DNA from: Leifsonia aquatica H1aii
Lineage (GTDB): Bacteria; Actinomycetota; Actinomycetes; Actinomycetales; Microbacteriaceae
DNA: 64,000 nucleotides
NCBI RefSeq assembly: GCF_000633535.1
Contig: NZ_AYMR01000018.1
Span: forward strand, 1 to 64,000
Direction of reading: 5' to 3'
The notes beneath the pieces were generated by a model that saw nothing but the letters and a program-made list of their open reading frames with translations, searched no databases and was not told where the DNA came from. Each line of letters begins with the position of its first letter. The stretch's first letter is position 1. The position numbers were made by a program, and so were the translations under genes. Below are positions 10,571 through 18,930 of this stretch, in pieces.

Positions 10571-11263
10571 TCAGTGGTGGACGCTGGAGGGCACCCGGTC
10601 GTTGTCGTCGTCGTAGACGTTGAACCGGTAGCCGACATTGCGCACGGTGCCGATGAGCGACTCCAGGTCGCCGAGCTTGGCGCGCAGCCGCCGCACGTGC
10701 ACGTCCACGGTCCGGGTGCCGCCGAAGTAGTCGTAGCCCCACACCTCGCTGAGCAGCTGCTCGCGCGTGAACACCCGCGACGGATGCGTCGCGAAGAACC
10801 GGAGCAGCTCGAACTCCTTGAAGGTGAGGTCGAGCTGGCGCCCGTGCGCCTTGGCCGAGTAGCTCGCCTCGTCGATGGTGATGCCGGAGGCCTGGATCTT
10901 GCTCTGCGAGTGCTCCTGCGTCTGGCGGCCGATCGCGAGCCGGATGCGGGCATCCACCTCGGCGGGCCCCGCACTGTCGAGCACCACGTCGCTGGCGCCC
11001 CAGTCGGCGCTCACCGCGGTCAGTCCGCCCTCGGTGAGGATGAGCAGAAGCGGCACGGTCACACCCGTGGTGGTGAGGATCTTGCACAAGGATTTCGCGC
11101 TGGCGAGGTCGCGCCGGGCGTCCACGAAGATGAGGTCGCAGCTCGGTGCGTTCACGAGAGCGGCCGGCTCGGCCGGGATCTGGCGGGTGCGATGACTGAG
11201 GAGGGCGAGCGAAGGGAGCACCTCCACGTCCGGCGCAGAGGTGAGGATCAACAGCTGCGCCAC
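10571..11263 (-). CDS. glnR: GlnR-type OmpR-family transcriptional regulator
   Basis: Orphan response regulator resembling actinobacterial GlnR, the global nitrogen regulator. The 230-residue protein has an atypical receiver domain (residues ~1-115) with the GlnR-like stretch [13 protein letters not shown] and [16 protein letters not shown], then a winged-helix domain with [20 protein letters not shown] and the recognition region [18 protein letters not shown]. No kinase gene is adjacent, as is normal for GlnR. The start is the GTG at 11261-11263, with GGAGGA 5-6 nt upstream, giving VAQLLILTS. It is transcribed towards ppk, 92 bp apart, so it may link nitrogen and phosphate control. Assignment is from recalled family sequence. 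Confidence 0.85.
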   Translation of the reverse strand: MAQLLILTSAPDVEVLPSLALLSHRTRQIPAEPAALVNAPSCDLIFVDARRDLASAKSLCKILTTTGVTVPLLLILTEGGLTAVSADWGASDVVLDSAGPAEVDARIRLAIGRQTQEHSQSKIQASGITIDEASYSAKAHGRQLDLTFKEFELLRFFATHPSRVFTREQLLSEVWGYDYFGGTRTVDVHVRRLRAKLGDLESLIGTVRNVGYRFNVYDDDNDRVPSSVHH

Positions 11264-11353
11264 CCAGTTCCTCCACCCTCTCGGTGCGGCAATGCTACCC
11301 GAAATGCATGCTCCGACCGTCGCCGGAGCCCGCACCCGGGGCACAATGGGAAC

Positions 11354-11722
11354 ATGAGCGACATCGCGAACGGCGCGCCCGGCCCCGACCTGCCCGGTCC
11401 CGGACCGCACCCGCAGGGTCCCGCCGCGGCCGCCGAGACGCCGGAGCCGATGCCGCGGGCCGCGCTCTACGGCAGTGTCGGGTCGGTCTGGGCCGTCGCG
11501 ATCGTGCTCGCGGTGCTCATCGGTCTGTTCTCCCCGCACCGGGCCTACGCGTCGTGGCTCTCCCTCGCCCTCGGTGTGAGCGTGCTCCTGGCCTTCACCG
11601 CCCAGCTCGCCACCCAGCGCAAAGACGGCTTCGTCAACCGGCTGGCGGCGACGCTGACCGGCAGCTTCGTCATCCTCGGGATCACCGGGGCGATCCTCGG
11701 CATCGTCTCCGCCGCGAGCTGA
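11354..11722 (+). CDS. Small three-TM membrane protein, unknown function
   Basis: A 122-residue protein with a Pro/Gly/Ala-rich cytoplasmic N-terminus (residues 1-33) followed by three hydrophobic segments at about 36-60, 66-87 and 95-118. A basic loop QRKDGF between the last two fits positive-inside topology. I do not recognise a named family. The ATG at 11354 follows a short leader after the divergent glnR promoter region, and a second tiny membrane gene follows 61 bp later. No functional residue pattern is visible; a conserved actinobacterial hypothetical protein is the most that can be said. Confidence 0.75.
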   Translation: MSDIANGAPGPDLPGPGPHPQGPAAAAETPEPMPRAALYGSVGSVWAVAIVLAVLIGLFSPHRAYASWLSLALGVSVLLAFTAQLATQRKDGFVNRLAATLTGSFVILGITGAILGIVSAAS

Positions 11723-11783
11723 CGCGTCGCCCGCGCCGGACCCGCGCGCTGACAGGGACGCGCCGCTGACATAGACTCGTCCT

Positions 11784-11894
11784 ATGCTCGTCGCTCTCGA
11801 ACTCTTCTTCGTCGGCCTGCTGGGCCTGGCCACGCTCGCCATCCTCGGCGTCTCCGGACTGGTCGTCTACAACCTCTTCCGCGGCCAGCGCTAG
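11784..11894 (+). CDS. 36-residue single-TM small protein
   Basis: A very short gene with product [20 protein letters not shown] followed by [16 protein letters not shown]. It is one hydrophobic helix (about residues 2-30) ending in a basic tail, which predicts a membrane-embedded micropeptide with the tail in the cytoplasm. The ATG is at 11784, in a genuine intergenic gap with no overlap to neighbours, and the nitrobindin-like gene begins 19 bp after the stop. Codon use looks coding (third-position G/C). Function is unknown, and the reading frame is short enough that chance is not excluded. Confidence 0.6.
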   Translation: MLVALELFFVGLLGLATLAILGVSGLVVYNLFRGQR

Positions 11895-11913
11895 GCCGGG
11901 GAGCGGCCCCGAC

Positions 11914-12510
11914 ATGATCGACCTGCCGACCGACCTCCCCTCCGAGCTCGTCCCGCTCTCCTGGCTCCTCGGGGTCTGGGAGGGCACCGGCGTGCTCGAC
12001 TATGCCATCGGCGAGGAGCACACCGAGCTCGAGTTCGGCCAGCGCGTGAGCTTCAGCCACGACGGGCAGCCGTACCTCGAGTACTCGTCGACGTCGTGGA
12101 TCCTCGACGAGGAGAAGACGCCGCTCGCCGCCGAGACCGGCTACTGGCGCCTCAGTCGCAAGCTGATCGAGGGGGACCAGGGGCCGGCGATGCTGCCGGG
12201 CTCCGGTCCGCGCCCGTTCGGCACGGCGCAGGCCGTCGAGACGCTGCGCAACTCCAACGGCGCGTTCGACCTCGACGTCTCCGTCATCCACCCCGACGGC
12301 GTCAGCGAGGTCTACGTCGGCCAGGTCAAGGGCCCGCGCATCGACCTCGCGACCGACGCCGTGCTGCGCACCGCCGGGGCGAAGGAGTACACCGCGGCGA
12401 CCCGCCTCTACGGCCTCGTCGAGAACCACCTGCTCTGGGCGTGGGACATCGCCGCGCTCGGGCAGGAACTGCGCACGCACGCGTCGGCGCGCCTCGCCAA
12501 GGCGGAGTGA
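11914..12510 (+). CDS. Nitrobindin-like heme-binding beta-barrel protein
   Basis: Member of the FABP-like/THAP4-type nitrobindin family: a small ten-stranded beta-barrel that binds heme and scavenges or isomerises peroxynitrite in characterised homologues. The 198-residue protein carries the signature GVWEGTG near residue 20-27 and a C-terminal His in LRTHASARL matching the proximal heme ligand of mycobacterial members. It has no signal peptide, so it should be cytoplasmic. The stop codon overlaps the start of the YgfZ gene (TGATG), so the two are co-translated. Role is inferred from family. Confidence 0.85.
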   Translation: MIDLPTDLPSELVPLSWLLGVWEGTGVLDYAIGEEHTELEFGQRVSFSHDGQPYLEYSSTSWILDEEKTPLAAETGYWRLSRKLIEGDQGPAMLPGSGPRPFGTAQAVETLRNSNGAFDLDVSVIHPDGVSEVYVGQVKGPRIDLATDAVLRTAGAKEYTAATRLYGLVENHLLWAWDIAALGQELRTHASARLAKAE

Positions 12511-13643
12511 TGGCCGCTTCGCCCTTCCTGCACCTCCCCGGAGCCGTGGACGCCGGCGCCGTGCCCGGTTCGACGGCGCAGGCCGGCGTTCCCGCGCACT
12601 ACGGCAACCCGCTCGGGGAGCAGCGCGCCCTCGCGGACGGGCGGGCCATCGTCGACCTCTCCGACCGCGCCGTGCTGACGATCACCGGGCCGGACCGGCT
12701 GAGCTGGCTCAACTCCCTCACCAGCCAGGCCGTGAACCGGCTGCAGCCCGGGGAGTCGTCCGAGACCCTGCTGCTGGACGTGACCGGCCGGGTCGAGCAC
12801 GCCGTCCGGCTGATCGAGGACGGCGAGACGCTCTGGCTGCTCGTGGACCGCCCCGAGGCCGAGGGCCTGCTGTCGTGGCTCGACCGGATGCGCTTCCTGC
12901 TCCGCGTGGAGCTCGCCGACCGCAGCGCCGACCTCGCCACCATCGGCACGCTCGGCGACCCGCCGCTGCCGATCGCCGCTCCGAACGGCGTCCCCCTCAT
13001 CTGGCACGACCCCTGGCGGGCCGTGACCGCCGGCGGCCACCAGTACGCGCAGGGCGAGCATCCCGGTGCCGGATGGACGTGGAGCGAGCGCCTGGTCCCG
13101 CGCGACGCCCTGGACTCCCTCGTCGCCCGGGTCGAGAGCGGCGAACTCGCCGTCGCCGGCGCGACCGCGGCCGACGCGCTGCGGATCGCGGCCTGGCGTC
13201 CGCGGTTCGCGACCGAGGTCGACGAGCGCACCATCCCGCACGAGCTCGACTGGCTGCGCAGCGCCGTCCATCTCGACAAAGGCTGCTACCGCGGGCAGGA
13301 GACCGTCGCGAAGGTCCACAACCTCGGCCACCCGCCGCGCCGCCTCGTGATGCTGCACCTCGACGGCTCGGAGGGTGTGCACCCGGCCCGCGGCGCCACG
13401 GTCTCGCTCGGCGAGAAGGAGGTCGGCACCGTGACCTCCACCGCACTGCACTACGAGCTGGGCCCGATCGCGCTCGCCGTCGTCAAGCGCTCCACCGCGC
13501 CGGACGCGACGCTCACGGTCGACGCGGACGGCACTCCCGTCGCGGCCGCGCAGGAGGTCGTCGTGCCTCCCGCCGCCGGTGCCGAAGCCCAGGTCCCGCA
13601 CCTCCCGCGCCTCGGCGCCGTCACCCGCCGCCCCCGCGCCTGA
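12510..13643 (+). CDS. ygfZ: YgfZ-family folate-dependent Fe-S/tRNA modification protein
   Basis: GcvT-like tetrahydrofolate-binding protein of the YgfZ family, which supports iron-sulfur cluster enzymes such as the tRNA thiomethylase MiaB. The 377-residue product has the diagnostic motif KGCYRGQETVAK (about residues 254-265) with the conserved Cys, preceded by PHELDWL. The N-terminal region LSDRAVLTITGPDRLSWLNSL is typical. The ATG overlaps the nitrobindin-like gene's stop, and a linked role of heme and Fe-S proteins is plausible but unproven. The end of the gene faces the converging methyltransferase, with a double palindrome between them. Confidence 0.9.
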   Translation: MAASPFLHLPGAVDAGAVPGSTAQAGVPAHYGNPLGEQRALADGRAIVDLSDRAVLTITGPDRLSWLNSLTSQAVNRLQPGESSETLLLDVTGRVEHAVRLIEDGETLWLLVDRPEAEGLLSWLDRMRFLLRVELADRSADLATIGTLGDPPLPIAAPNGVPLIWHDPWRAVTAGGHQYAQGEHPGAGWTWSERLVPRDALDSLVARVESGELAVAGATAADALRIAAWRPRFATEVDERTIPHELDWLRSAVHLDKGCYRGQETVAKVHNLGHPPRRLVMLHLDGSEGVHPARGATVSLGEKEVGTVTSTALHYELGPIALAVVKRSTAPDATLTVDADGTPVAAAQEVVVPPAAGAEAQVPHLPRLGAVTRRPRA

Positions 13644-13649
13644 CCCCCG

Positions 13650-13713
13650 CGCGACATTCGTGCCGAATGTCGCGAAAGCGGCGCCCAGAGTCGACATTCG
13701 GCACGAATGTGCG
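13650..13713. terminator. Double palindrome between convergent ygfZ and methyltransferase genes
   Basis: A perfect palindrome with 11-bp arms (13650-13660 and 13664-13674) is followed at 13692-13713 by its near-exact reverse complement, itself palindromic. Both share the core CGACATTCG and CGAATGT. RNA from either strand can fold two small stems or one long stem, so a bidirectional terminator fits the convergent genes. No T tract follows. Confidence 0.65.
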
Positions 13714-13729
13714 GGGCCCTCGGCGCACG

Positions 13730-14548
13730 TCAGGCGGGGGAGACGGCGGACCAGGCGACCGTGAGTTCGCCGAGGCGCCAGCGGGTGCGGCCGCCGAGCA
13801 CCGGCCAGCCGCCGTCGCGCATCCCCTGAGCGACGGCGATCCAGCGCTGCGACGGGCCGTAGGCCGCGAGGGGGGAGTGGATGCGCCACAGCCGGTCCAG
13901 CTCCCGCAGGAAGACGTGCACGCGCTCCCCGGGTACGTTGCGGTGGATCAGCGCCTTGGGCAACCGCTCGGCGACGATGGAGGGTGCGTCCAGCCCGCGC
14001 AGCCGGAGCGACACCGTCAGCGAGACCGGACCGGACGGGTCGAGGGCGACCCAGCTCGCGATGCGGCCGATCTCGTCGCAGGTGCCTTCGACCAGCAGCC
14101 CTTCCGGCTGCAACCGGGCGAGCATCCGGCTCCAGGCGGCCGCGACCTCGGACTCGTCGTACTGCCGCAGCACGTTGAACGCGCGGATGACGGCCGCGCG
14201 GCGATCGTCGGGGAGCGGCACCTCGAACCCGCCGACCGCGAAGCGGATGCGCGCGCCCGGGTCGAACCCGGTCCGCCCCTCCCGCACGGCGGCGAGCTGC
14301 TCCGTCGCGGTGCGGACGCGGGCCGGCTCGATCTCGAGGCCGACGACCTCGACGTCGGGCCGGGCCTTCGCGAGCCGCTGCTGCAGCTCGAGCGCGGTCA
14401 CCCCGCTCGCCCCGTACCCGAGGTCGACGACGAGGGGGTCCGGGGCGCGGCGGAGGACCGGCTGGGCCGCAACCCAGCGGTCGATGCGGCGCAGCCGGTT
14501 GGTGTTGGTCGTGCCACGCGTCACCGTGCCGATCGCACCGGAAGCCAT
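13730..14548 (-). CDS. Class I SAM-dependent methyltransferase-like protein
   Basis: A 272-residue protein with a Rossmann methyltransferase core: motif [21 protein letters not shown] (about residues 41-60) and the acidic SAM-ribose position in [13 protein letters not shown] later segment [18 protein letters not shown] resembles motif IV/post-motif. The substrate cannot be told from sequence. I chose the ATG at 14546-14548 over one 14 codons upstream because the family core then follows a normal N-terminal helix ([19 protein letters not shown]). It is divergent from gpmA, 40 bp apart, so their promoters overlap. Confidence 0.8.
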   Translation of the reverse strand: MASGAIGTVTRGTTNTNRLRRIDRWVAAQPVLRRAPDPLVVDLGYGASGVTALELQQRLAKARPDVEVVGLEIEPARVRTATEQLAAVREGRTGFDPGARIRFAVGGFEVPLPDDRRAAVIRAFNVLRQYDESEVAAAWSRMLARLQPEGLLVEGTCDEIGRIASWVALDPSGPVSLTVSLRLRGLDAPSIVAERLPKALIHRNVPGERVHVFLRELDRLWRIHSPLAAYGPSQRWIAVAQGMRDGGWPVLGGRTRWRLGELTVAWSAVSPA

Positions 14549-14588
14549 CGCTCCAGTCTGCCGTACCCGGCACGGTAGATTAGGAGGC

Positions 14589-15338
14589 ATGTCCGCGCCC
14601 TACACTTTGATCCTCCTCCGCCACGGCAACAGCGAGTGGAACCAGAAGAACCTGTTCACCGGTTGGGTGGATGTCCGGCTCAGCGAGCAGGGCGTCACCG
14701 AGGCCAAGCGCGCCGGCGAGCTGCTCGCCGAGTCCGGCCTGCAGCCCGACATCCTCTACACCTCCGTGCTCACCCGGGCGATCCAGACGGCGAACTACGC
14801 GCTCGACGTCTCCGACCGGCTCTGGATCGACGTGAAGCGGTCCTGGCGCCTCAACGAGCGCCACTACGGCGCCCTGCAGGGCCTCGACAAGGCCGAGACG
14901 CTCGAGAAGTACGGTCCCGAGCAGTTCCAGCTGTGGCGCCGCTCCTTCGACGTCCCGCCGCCGCCGCTGGACGACGACAGCGAGTTCTCGCAGGCGCACG
15001 ACCCGCGCTACGCCGGGCTCGGCAGCGACCTCCCGCGCACGGAGTGCCTCAAGGACGTCATCGACCGGATGCTGCCCTACTGGGAGTCCGACATCACCGC
15101 GAGCCTCGTGGAGGGCAAGACGGTGCTCGTCACCGCGCACGGCAACTCGCTGCGCGCGCTGGTGAAGCACCTCGACGGCATCTCGGACGACGACATCGCC
15201 GAGCTCAACATCCCGACCGGCATCCCGCTCGTCTACACGCTCGACGCGGACTTCCGCCCGACGGAGCCGGCCCGGTACCTCGACCCCGAGGCCGCCGCCG
15301 CCGGCGCCGCCGCGGTCGCCGCCCAGGGCAAGAAGTAG
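14589..15338 (+). CDS. gpmA: 2,3-bisphosphoglycerate-dependent phosphoglycerate mutase
   Basis: Glycolytic enzyme interconverting 3- and 2-phosphoglycerate in the cytoplasm. The 249-residue protein has the phospho-His motif [18 protein letters not shown] near the N-terminus, [12 protein letters not shown] (catalytic Glu), and [14 protein letters not shown] with the second catalytic His. This length and the [10 protein letters not shown] segment identify dPGM. TAGGAGG is placed 2-8 bp before the ATG. Convergent to phoU, with a strong bidirectional hairpin between them. Confidence 0.96.
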   Translation: MSAPYTLILLRHGNSEWNQKNLFTGWVDVRLSEQGVTEAKRAGELLAESGLQPDILYTSVLTRAIQTANYALDVSDRLWIDVKRSWRLNERHYGALQGLDKAETLEKYGPEQFQLWRRSFDVPPPPLDDDSEFSQAHDPRYAGLGSDLPRTECLKDVIDRMLPYWESDITASLVEGKTVLVTAHGNSLRALVKHLDGISDDDIAELNIPTGIPLVYTLDADFRPTEPARYLDPEAAAAGAAAVAAQGKK

Positions 15339-15365
15339 CCCCGAGAAGGCACGAAATACACGAAA

Positions 15366-15404
15366 AACCGCCGAGCGGGCAGATCATTCGCCCGCTCGGC
15401 GGTT
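15366..15404. terminator. Bidirectional terminator gpmA/phoU
   Basis: Perfect 15-bp arms (AACCGCCGAGCGGGC and complement) with a 9-base loop. A-rich bases precede and T-rich bases follow, so it can serve both the gpmA transcript and the converging phoU transcript. Location between two stop codons supports the call. Confidence 0.85.
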
Positions 15405-15428
15405 CTTGGTGTCAGCGGTGATCCTGGG

Positions 15429-16085
15429 TCAGGAGGCGAGCTCGGGAGCCCAGTCGCCGGTCGCCAGGTACTGGACCTTCTTCGCGATCGAGACCGCGTG
15501 GTCCGCGAAGCGCTCGTGGTAGCGGGAGGCGAGCGTCGCGTCGACGGTGTCGACGGCCTGGCCCTTCCACGTCTCACCGAGCACCTTGTCGAAGACGCTG
15601 GCGTGCAGCTCGTCGACGTCGTCGTCGTCGTTGCGGATCTCGTCCGCGAGCCGGATGTCCTGGGTGCGCAGCAGCTCGGCGAGCTTCTCGGCGATGGCGA
15701 CGTCGAGCCGGCCCATCTCGGCGAACGTGGAGCGCAGACCCTTCGGCACCACCTTGTCCGGGAAGCGGTAGCGGGCGAGCTGGGCGATGTGCTCGGCCAT
15801 GTCGCCCATCCGCTCGAGGGACGCGCTGATGCGCAGCGCGCTGACGACGATACGGAGGTCGCGGGCCACCGGCTGCTGCCGGGCGAGGATCTGGATGGAG
15901 AGCTCGTCGAGGACGACGGTCAGCTCATCGATCTTGTGGTCGTTGGCGATGACGTCCTCGGCCAGTGACACGTCGGACTCGTTGAACGCCCGCGTCGCCT
16001 GCTGGATCGAGTGGACGACGAGCTCGGCGATCTCGACGAGCCGGTCCTGGACTTCGGCCAGCTCCTGCTGGAACACTTCGCGCAT
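15429..16085 (-). CDS. phoU: Phosphate signalling regulator PhoU
   Basis: Negative modulator that connects Pst transport state to the SenX3/PhoR-type kinase and keeps the Pho regulon off in high phosphate. The 218-residue all-helical protein has two PhoU repeats; each contains a metal-binding E/DxxxD-type segment, seen as RISASLERMGDMAEHIAQLA and ASRYHERFADHAVSIAKKV. The ATG at 16083-16085 gives the canonical start MREVFQQEL and has GGAAGG upstream; an in-frame ATG 22 codons earlier would add an unusual Pro/Arg-rich tail. Divergent from senX3-regX3, sharing a PHO-box-containing promoter region. Confidence 0.96.
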   Translation of the reverse strand: MREVFQQELAEVQDRLVEIAELVVHSIQQATRAFNESDVSLAEDVIANDHKIDELTVVLDELSIQILARQQPVARDLRIVVSALRISASLERMGDMAEHIAQLARYRFPDKVVPKGLRSTFAEMGRLDVAIAEKLAELLRTQDIRLADEIRNDDDDVDELHASVFDKVLGETWKGQAVDTVDATLASRYHERFADHAVSIAKKVQYLATGDWAPELAS

Positions 16086-16167
16086 GGGTGTTGGATCCTT
16101 CCTGGGCGTGCGCGGGCACGCGGGATGCGGGGGTCTTCTGACCCCGCTCACGATGTTCGCCGCATCA

Positions 16168-16196
16168 GGTTAACAGTCGGTGCCCTGAGCCTGAAC
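16168..16196. promoter_or_regulatory. PHO-box-like repeat between phoU and senX3
   Basis: Read on the minus strand, GTTCAGG, GGGCACC and GTTAACC occur at an exact 11-bp period; they match the core GTTCACC at 5, 5 and 6 of 7 positions. It lies 83-111 bp from each divergent start codon, in the place where Streptomyces phoU-phoRP is autoregulated by PhoP. Autoregulation by RegX3 is inferred. Confidence 0.55.
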
Positions 16197-16278
16197 ACTC
16201 CTTAACGTACCCGCGAAAACACGCGGCGGAATGGGGCACGCGGCAGACCCGTGTTCCGCCATCCCATACGCTTGCGAC

Positions 16279-17430
16279 ATGGACTCCGCCTGGTTGGTGC
16301 TGCTCTCGCTGGGCCTCGGCCTCGCCGTCGGCGCCGGTTTCGTGTGGATCCTGCACATCGCCGCCCGGCGGGGCGACCATGCCGCGGCCGTGGTGAACCC
16401 CGCGGTGCCCGACGGCGTCGACCAGGTGCTGGACGCGATGGAGTCGGCCGGCGTCGTGCTCGATCCGTCGAACAACGTCATCAAGGCCTCGCCAGGCGCG
16501 CACGCGATCGGCCTGGTCTGGGGCGGAACGCTCGTGCACCCGCACCTCGTCGAGCTGGTCGACCGCGTGCGACGTACGGGCGAACCGGTGACCGAGGACT
16601 GCGAGTTGGCGCGTGGGCCGTTCGGCGACGCGAACATCCACCTCAGCGTGCGGGTGGCGCGCCTCGGTTCCCGCTACATCCTGCTGCTGGCGGAGGACCG
16701 CACGGAGTCGTACCGTCTGGACTCGGTGCGCCGCGACTTCGTCGCGAACATCAGCCACGAGCTCAAGACCCCGATCGGCGCCGTCAGCCTGCTCGCGGAG
16801 GCGCTCGACGGCGCGTCGGACGACCCGGAGCAGGTGCGGAGGTTCGCGCACCGGCTGAGCGAGGAGGCCGAACGGCTGGCCCGCATCACCCGCGACATCA
16901 TCGAGCTGAGCCGGCTGCAGGCCACCGATGCCCTGGGGGACGCCCGTACTCTCTCCGCCTCGAAGATCGTCAAGGCGGCGATCGACCAGAACCGGGTCGC
17001 GGCGGAGGCCCGCAGCATCGAGATCGCCATGCGCGGCGAGAAGACGGCCGAGGTGCTCGGCAACGAGAGCCTGCTCGTCACCGCGGTCGACAACCTGATC
17101 TCCAACGCCATCCAGTACTCTCCGGACGACTCGCGGGTCGGCATCGGCGTGCGCACCCTCGACGGCGTCGTCGAGATCGCGGTCACCGATCAAGGAGAGG
17201 GCATACCGGAGGACGACCTCGACCGGGTGTTCGAGCGGTTCTTCCGGGTGGACCAGGCCCGTTCGCGCAACACCGGCGGAACCGGTCTCGGTCTCTCGAT
17301 CGTCAAGCACGCCGTGCAGAACCACGGCGGCGAGGTCCGCGTCTGGTCGCAGCCGGGACGCGGCTCCACCTTCACCATCCGGTTGCCCGAAGCTTCCACC
17401 GTTCGTCCCCCGATAGGAGAGAACCAGTGA
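16279..17430 (+). CDS. senX3: Two-component sensor histidine kinase SenX3/PhoR type
   Basis: Membrane sensor kinase for phosphate status, signalling to RegX3. The 383-residue protein has one N-terminal hydrophobic segment (residues ~4-26), a PAS-like region (~45-140), the HisKA domain with phosphorylated His160 in NISHELKTPIG, and an HATPase domain with the N box NLISNAIQYS, G1 DQGEGIPEDD and G2 GGTGLGLSIVKH. I start at the ATG at 16279, which places the membrane segment immediately after the start. Overlaps regX3 by 4 bp. Divergent phoU identifies it as the Pho kinase. Confidence 0.94.
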   Translation: MDSAWLVLLSLGLGLAVGAGFVWILHIAARRGDHAAAVVNPAVPDGVDQVLDAMESAGVVLDPSNNVIKASPGAHAIGLVWGGTLVHPHLVELVDRVRRTGEPVTEDCELARGPFGDANIHLSVRVARLGSRYILLLAEDRTESYRLDSVRRDFVANISHELKTPIGAVSLLAEALDGASDDPEQVRRFAHRLSEEAERLARITRDIIELSRLQATDALGDARTLSASKIVKAAIDQNRVAAEARSIEIAMRGEKTAEVLGNESLLVTAVDNLISNAIQYSPDDSRVGIGVRTLDGVVEIAVTDQGEGIPEDDLDRVFERFFRVDQARSRNTGGTGLGLSIVKHAVQNHGGEVRVWSQPGRGSTFTIRLPEASTVRPPIGENQ

Positions 17431-18110
17431 CATCCATCCTGCTCGTCGAGGATGAGGCCGCGCTCAGCGAGCCGCTCGCGTACCTGCTCGGCCGTGAGGG
17501 CTACGAGGTGACCGTGGCCGAGGACGGCCCGACCGCCCTGGCCGAGTTCGACAAGGGCGACACCGACCTCGTGCTCCTGGACCTGATGCTCCCGGGGATC
17601 CCGGGGACCGAGGTCTGCCGCGAGATCCGCTCCCGCTCGACCGTGCCGATCATCATGCTGACCGCCAAGGACTCCGAGGTGGACATCGTGGTGGGGCTGG
17701 AGCTCGGCGCTGACGACTACGTGACCAAGCCCTACTCGTCGCGGGAGTTGCTCGCGCGCATCCGCGCGGTGCTGCGTCGTCGGGTCGAGGCCGAGGAGAT
17801 CGAGGACGACGGCATCCTCGAGGCCGGCACCGTCCGCATGGACGTCGACCGTCACACCGTCGCGGTGAACGGGTCGGAGATATCCATGCCGCTCAAGGAA
17901 TTCGAGCTGCTCGAGCTGCTGCTGCGCAACGCCGGGCGCGTGCTCACGCGCGGCCAGCTGATCGACCGGGTCTGGGGGAGCGACTACTTCGGCGACACGA
18001 AGACGCTCGACGTGCACATCAAGCGCATCCGCTCGCGCATCGAGGAGAGCCCGTCCGAGCCGCAGATGCTGGTCACCGTGCGCGGCCTCGGCTACCGGTT
18101 CAACGCCTGA
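17427..18110 (+). CDS. regX3: Phosphate response regulator RegX3/PhoP type
   Basis: OmpR-family regulator activated by SenX3 in phosphate limitation. The 227-residue protein has a receiver domain with acidic ED at residues 8-9, phospho-Asp52 in LVLLDLMLPG and Lys in YVTKPYSS. The winged-helix domain follows, with PLKEFELLELLLRNAGRVL and recognition helix DTKTLDVHIKRIRSRIE. The GTG start overlaps the senX3 stop (GTGA) and has AGGAG 8-9 nt upstream. Likely targets here are the PHO-box-like sites before pstS, ppk and phoU/senX3. Confidence 0.95.
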   Translation: MTSILLVEDEAALSEPLAYLLGREGYEVTVAEDGPTALAEFDKGDTDLVLLDLMLPGIPGTEVCREIRSRSTVPIIMLTAKDSEVDIVVGLELGADDYVTKPYSSRELLARIRAVLRRRVEAEEIEDDGILEAGTVRMDVDRHTVAVNGSEISMPLKEFELLELLLRNAGRVLTRGQLIDRVWGSDYFGDTKTLDVHIKRIRSRIEESPSEPQMLVTVRGLGYRFNA

Positions 18111-18143
18111 CCGGGCCGCGCACGAGCCCCGCCCGGCTCGCAC

Positions 18144-18184
18144 ACGACGAAGCCGCCCCTCGCGATGAGGGGCGGCTTCGTCGT
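18144..18184. terminator. Bidirectional terminator regX3/lipoprotein gene
   Basis: Perfect 18-bp arms (ACGACGAAGCCGCCCCTC and complement) with the 5-base loop GCGAT, between the convergent stops of regX3 and the lipoprotein gene. Among the strongest stems in the window; no T tract follows. Confidence 0.85.
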
Positions 18185-18202
18185 ATGCGGGCGGTGTCCG
18201 GG

Positions 18203-18751
18203 CTACGGCGCCGGGGTCTCCGTCGGCGTCGGGGTCTCGGTCGGGATCGGGGTCTCGGTCGGCAGCGCGGCCGGCGGGACGAGGTCCTTGTACTCGGGGA
18301 GTCCGCCGTCGAGCACGGGGACCTGCAGCTGCACGCCGGTCTGGTCGCCGTACTGGAAGTAGACGGGGTAGAGGCTGCCGGGCAGGGCGGTGAAGGGCGT
18401 GAAGAAGACGTTGCCGGCGGTGGACGCCGGGTCGGTGCCGAGCTTCTTGGTCTGGCCGGCGTCGACCGTGACGTAGGCCGGCTCGGCGCTCTTGTCGCCG
18501 CCGGTCACGGCCACGCGCTGGGAGCTCGTCCCGGTGTTCACGAGGGTGACCACCAGGCTGCCGACCGTGCCGCCCGACGCGTCGGTGACGAGGATGGCGT
18601 TGCGCACGTCGACGGTGCCGACGCTGCCGCTGACGCCGTCGCTCGCGTCGTAGTGCTTCGTGGTGGCCTGCGGGGCGATGAGCCCGCAACCCGCGGTGCC
18701 GAACGCAACCGTCAGGGCGAGGACGACGGACGCCGCGACTCGAGCTTTCAC
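18203..18751 (-). CDS. Lipoprotein of unknown function, Thr/Pro-rich tail
   Basis: A 182-residue exported lipoprotein: basic start MKAR, hydrophobic core and lipobox GTAGC (Cys about 22). The body (about 40-155) looks like a beta-sandwich with VDVRNAILVTDASGGTVGSLVVTLVNTGTSSQ, the style of actinobacterial secreted Ig-like domains seen near DUF-type lipoproteins. The C-terminus repeats PTETP units encoded by a short imperfect DNA repeat and may span or stick to the wall. No enzymatic motif is visible. It converges on regX3; a Pho-regulon role cannot be claimed. Confidence 0.85.
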   Translation of the reverse strand: MKARVAASVVLALTVAFGTAGCGLIAPQATTKHYDASDGVSGSVGTVDVRNAILVTDASGGTVGSLVVTLVNTGTSSQRVAVTGGDKSAEPAYVTVDAGQTKKLGTDPASTAGNVFFTPFTALPGSLYPVYFQYGDQTGVQLQVPVLDGGLPEYKDLVPPAALPTETPIPTETPTPTETPAP

Positions 18752-18930
18752 TGGATGACCCTCCCGATCGTTTCCGCTCGACGGCGCGGTGCAGCCCTGT
18801 CAGGAAGCGGAGATTCGAGTCGAGTTTAGCCTATGCGCGAGGGCGTCTCGGGGCCTCGGGAGGTGCGAGGGCGAACCTTAGCATGTGCCTCGTGTGGTAT
18901 CCTATTCTTTGCTGAAGGGACAACATATCT

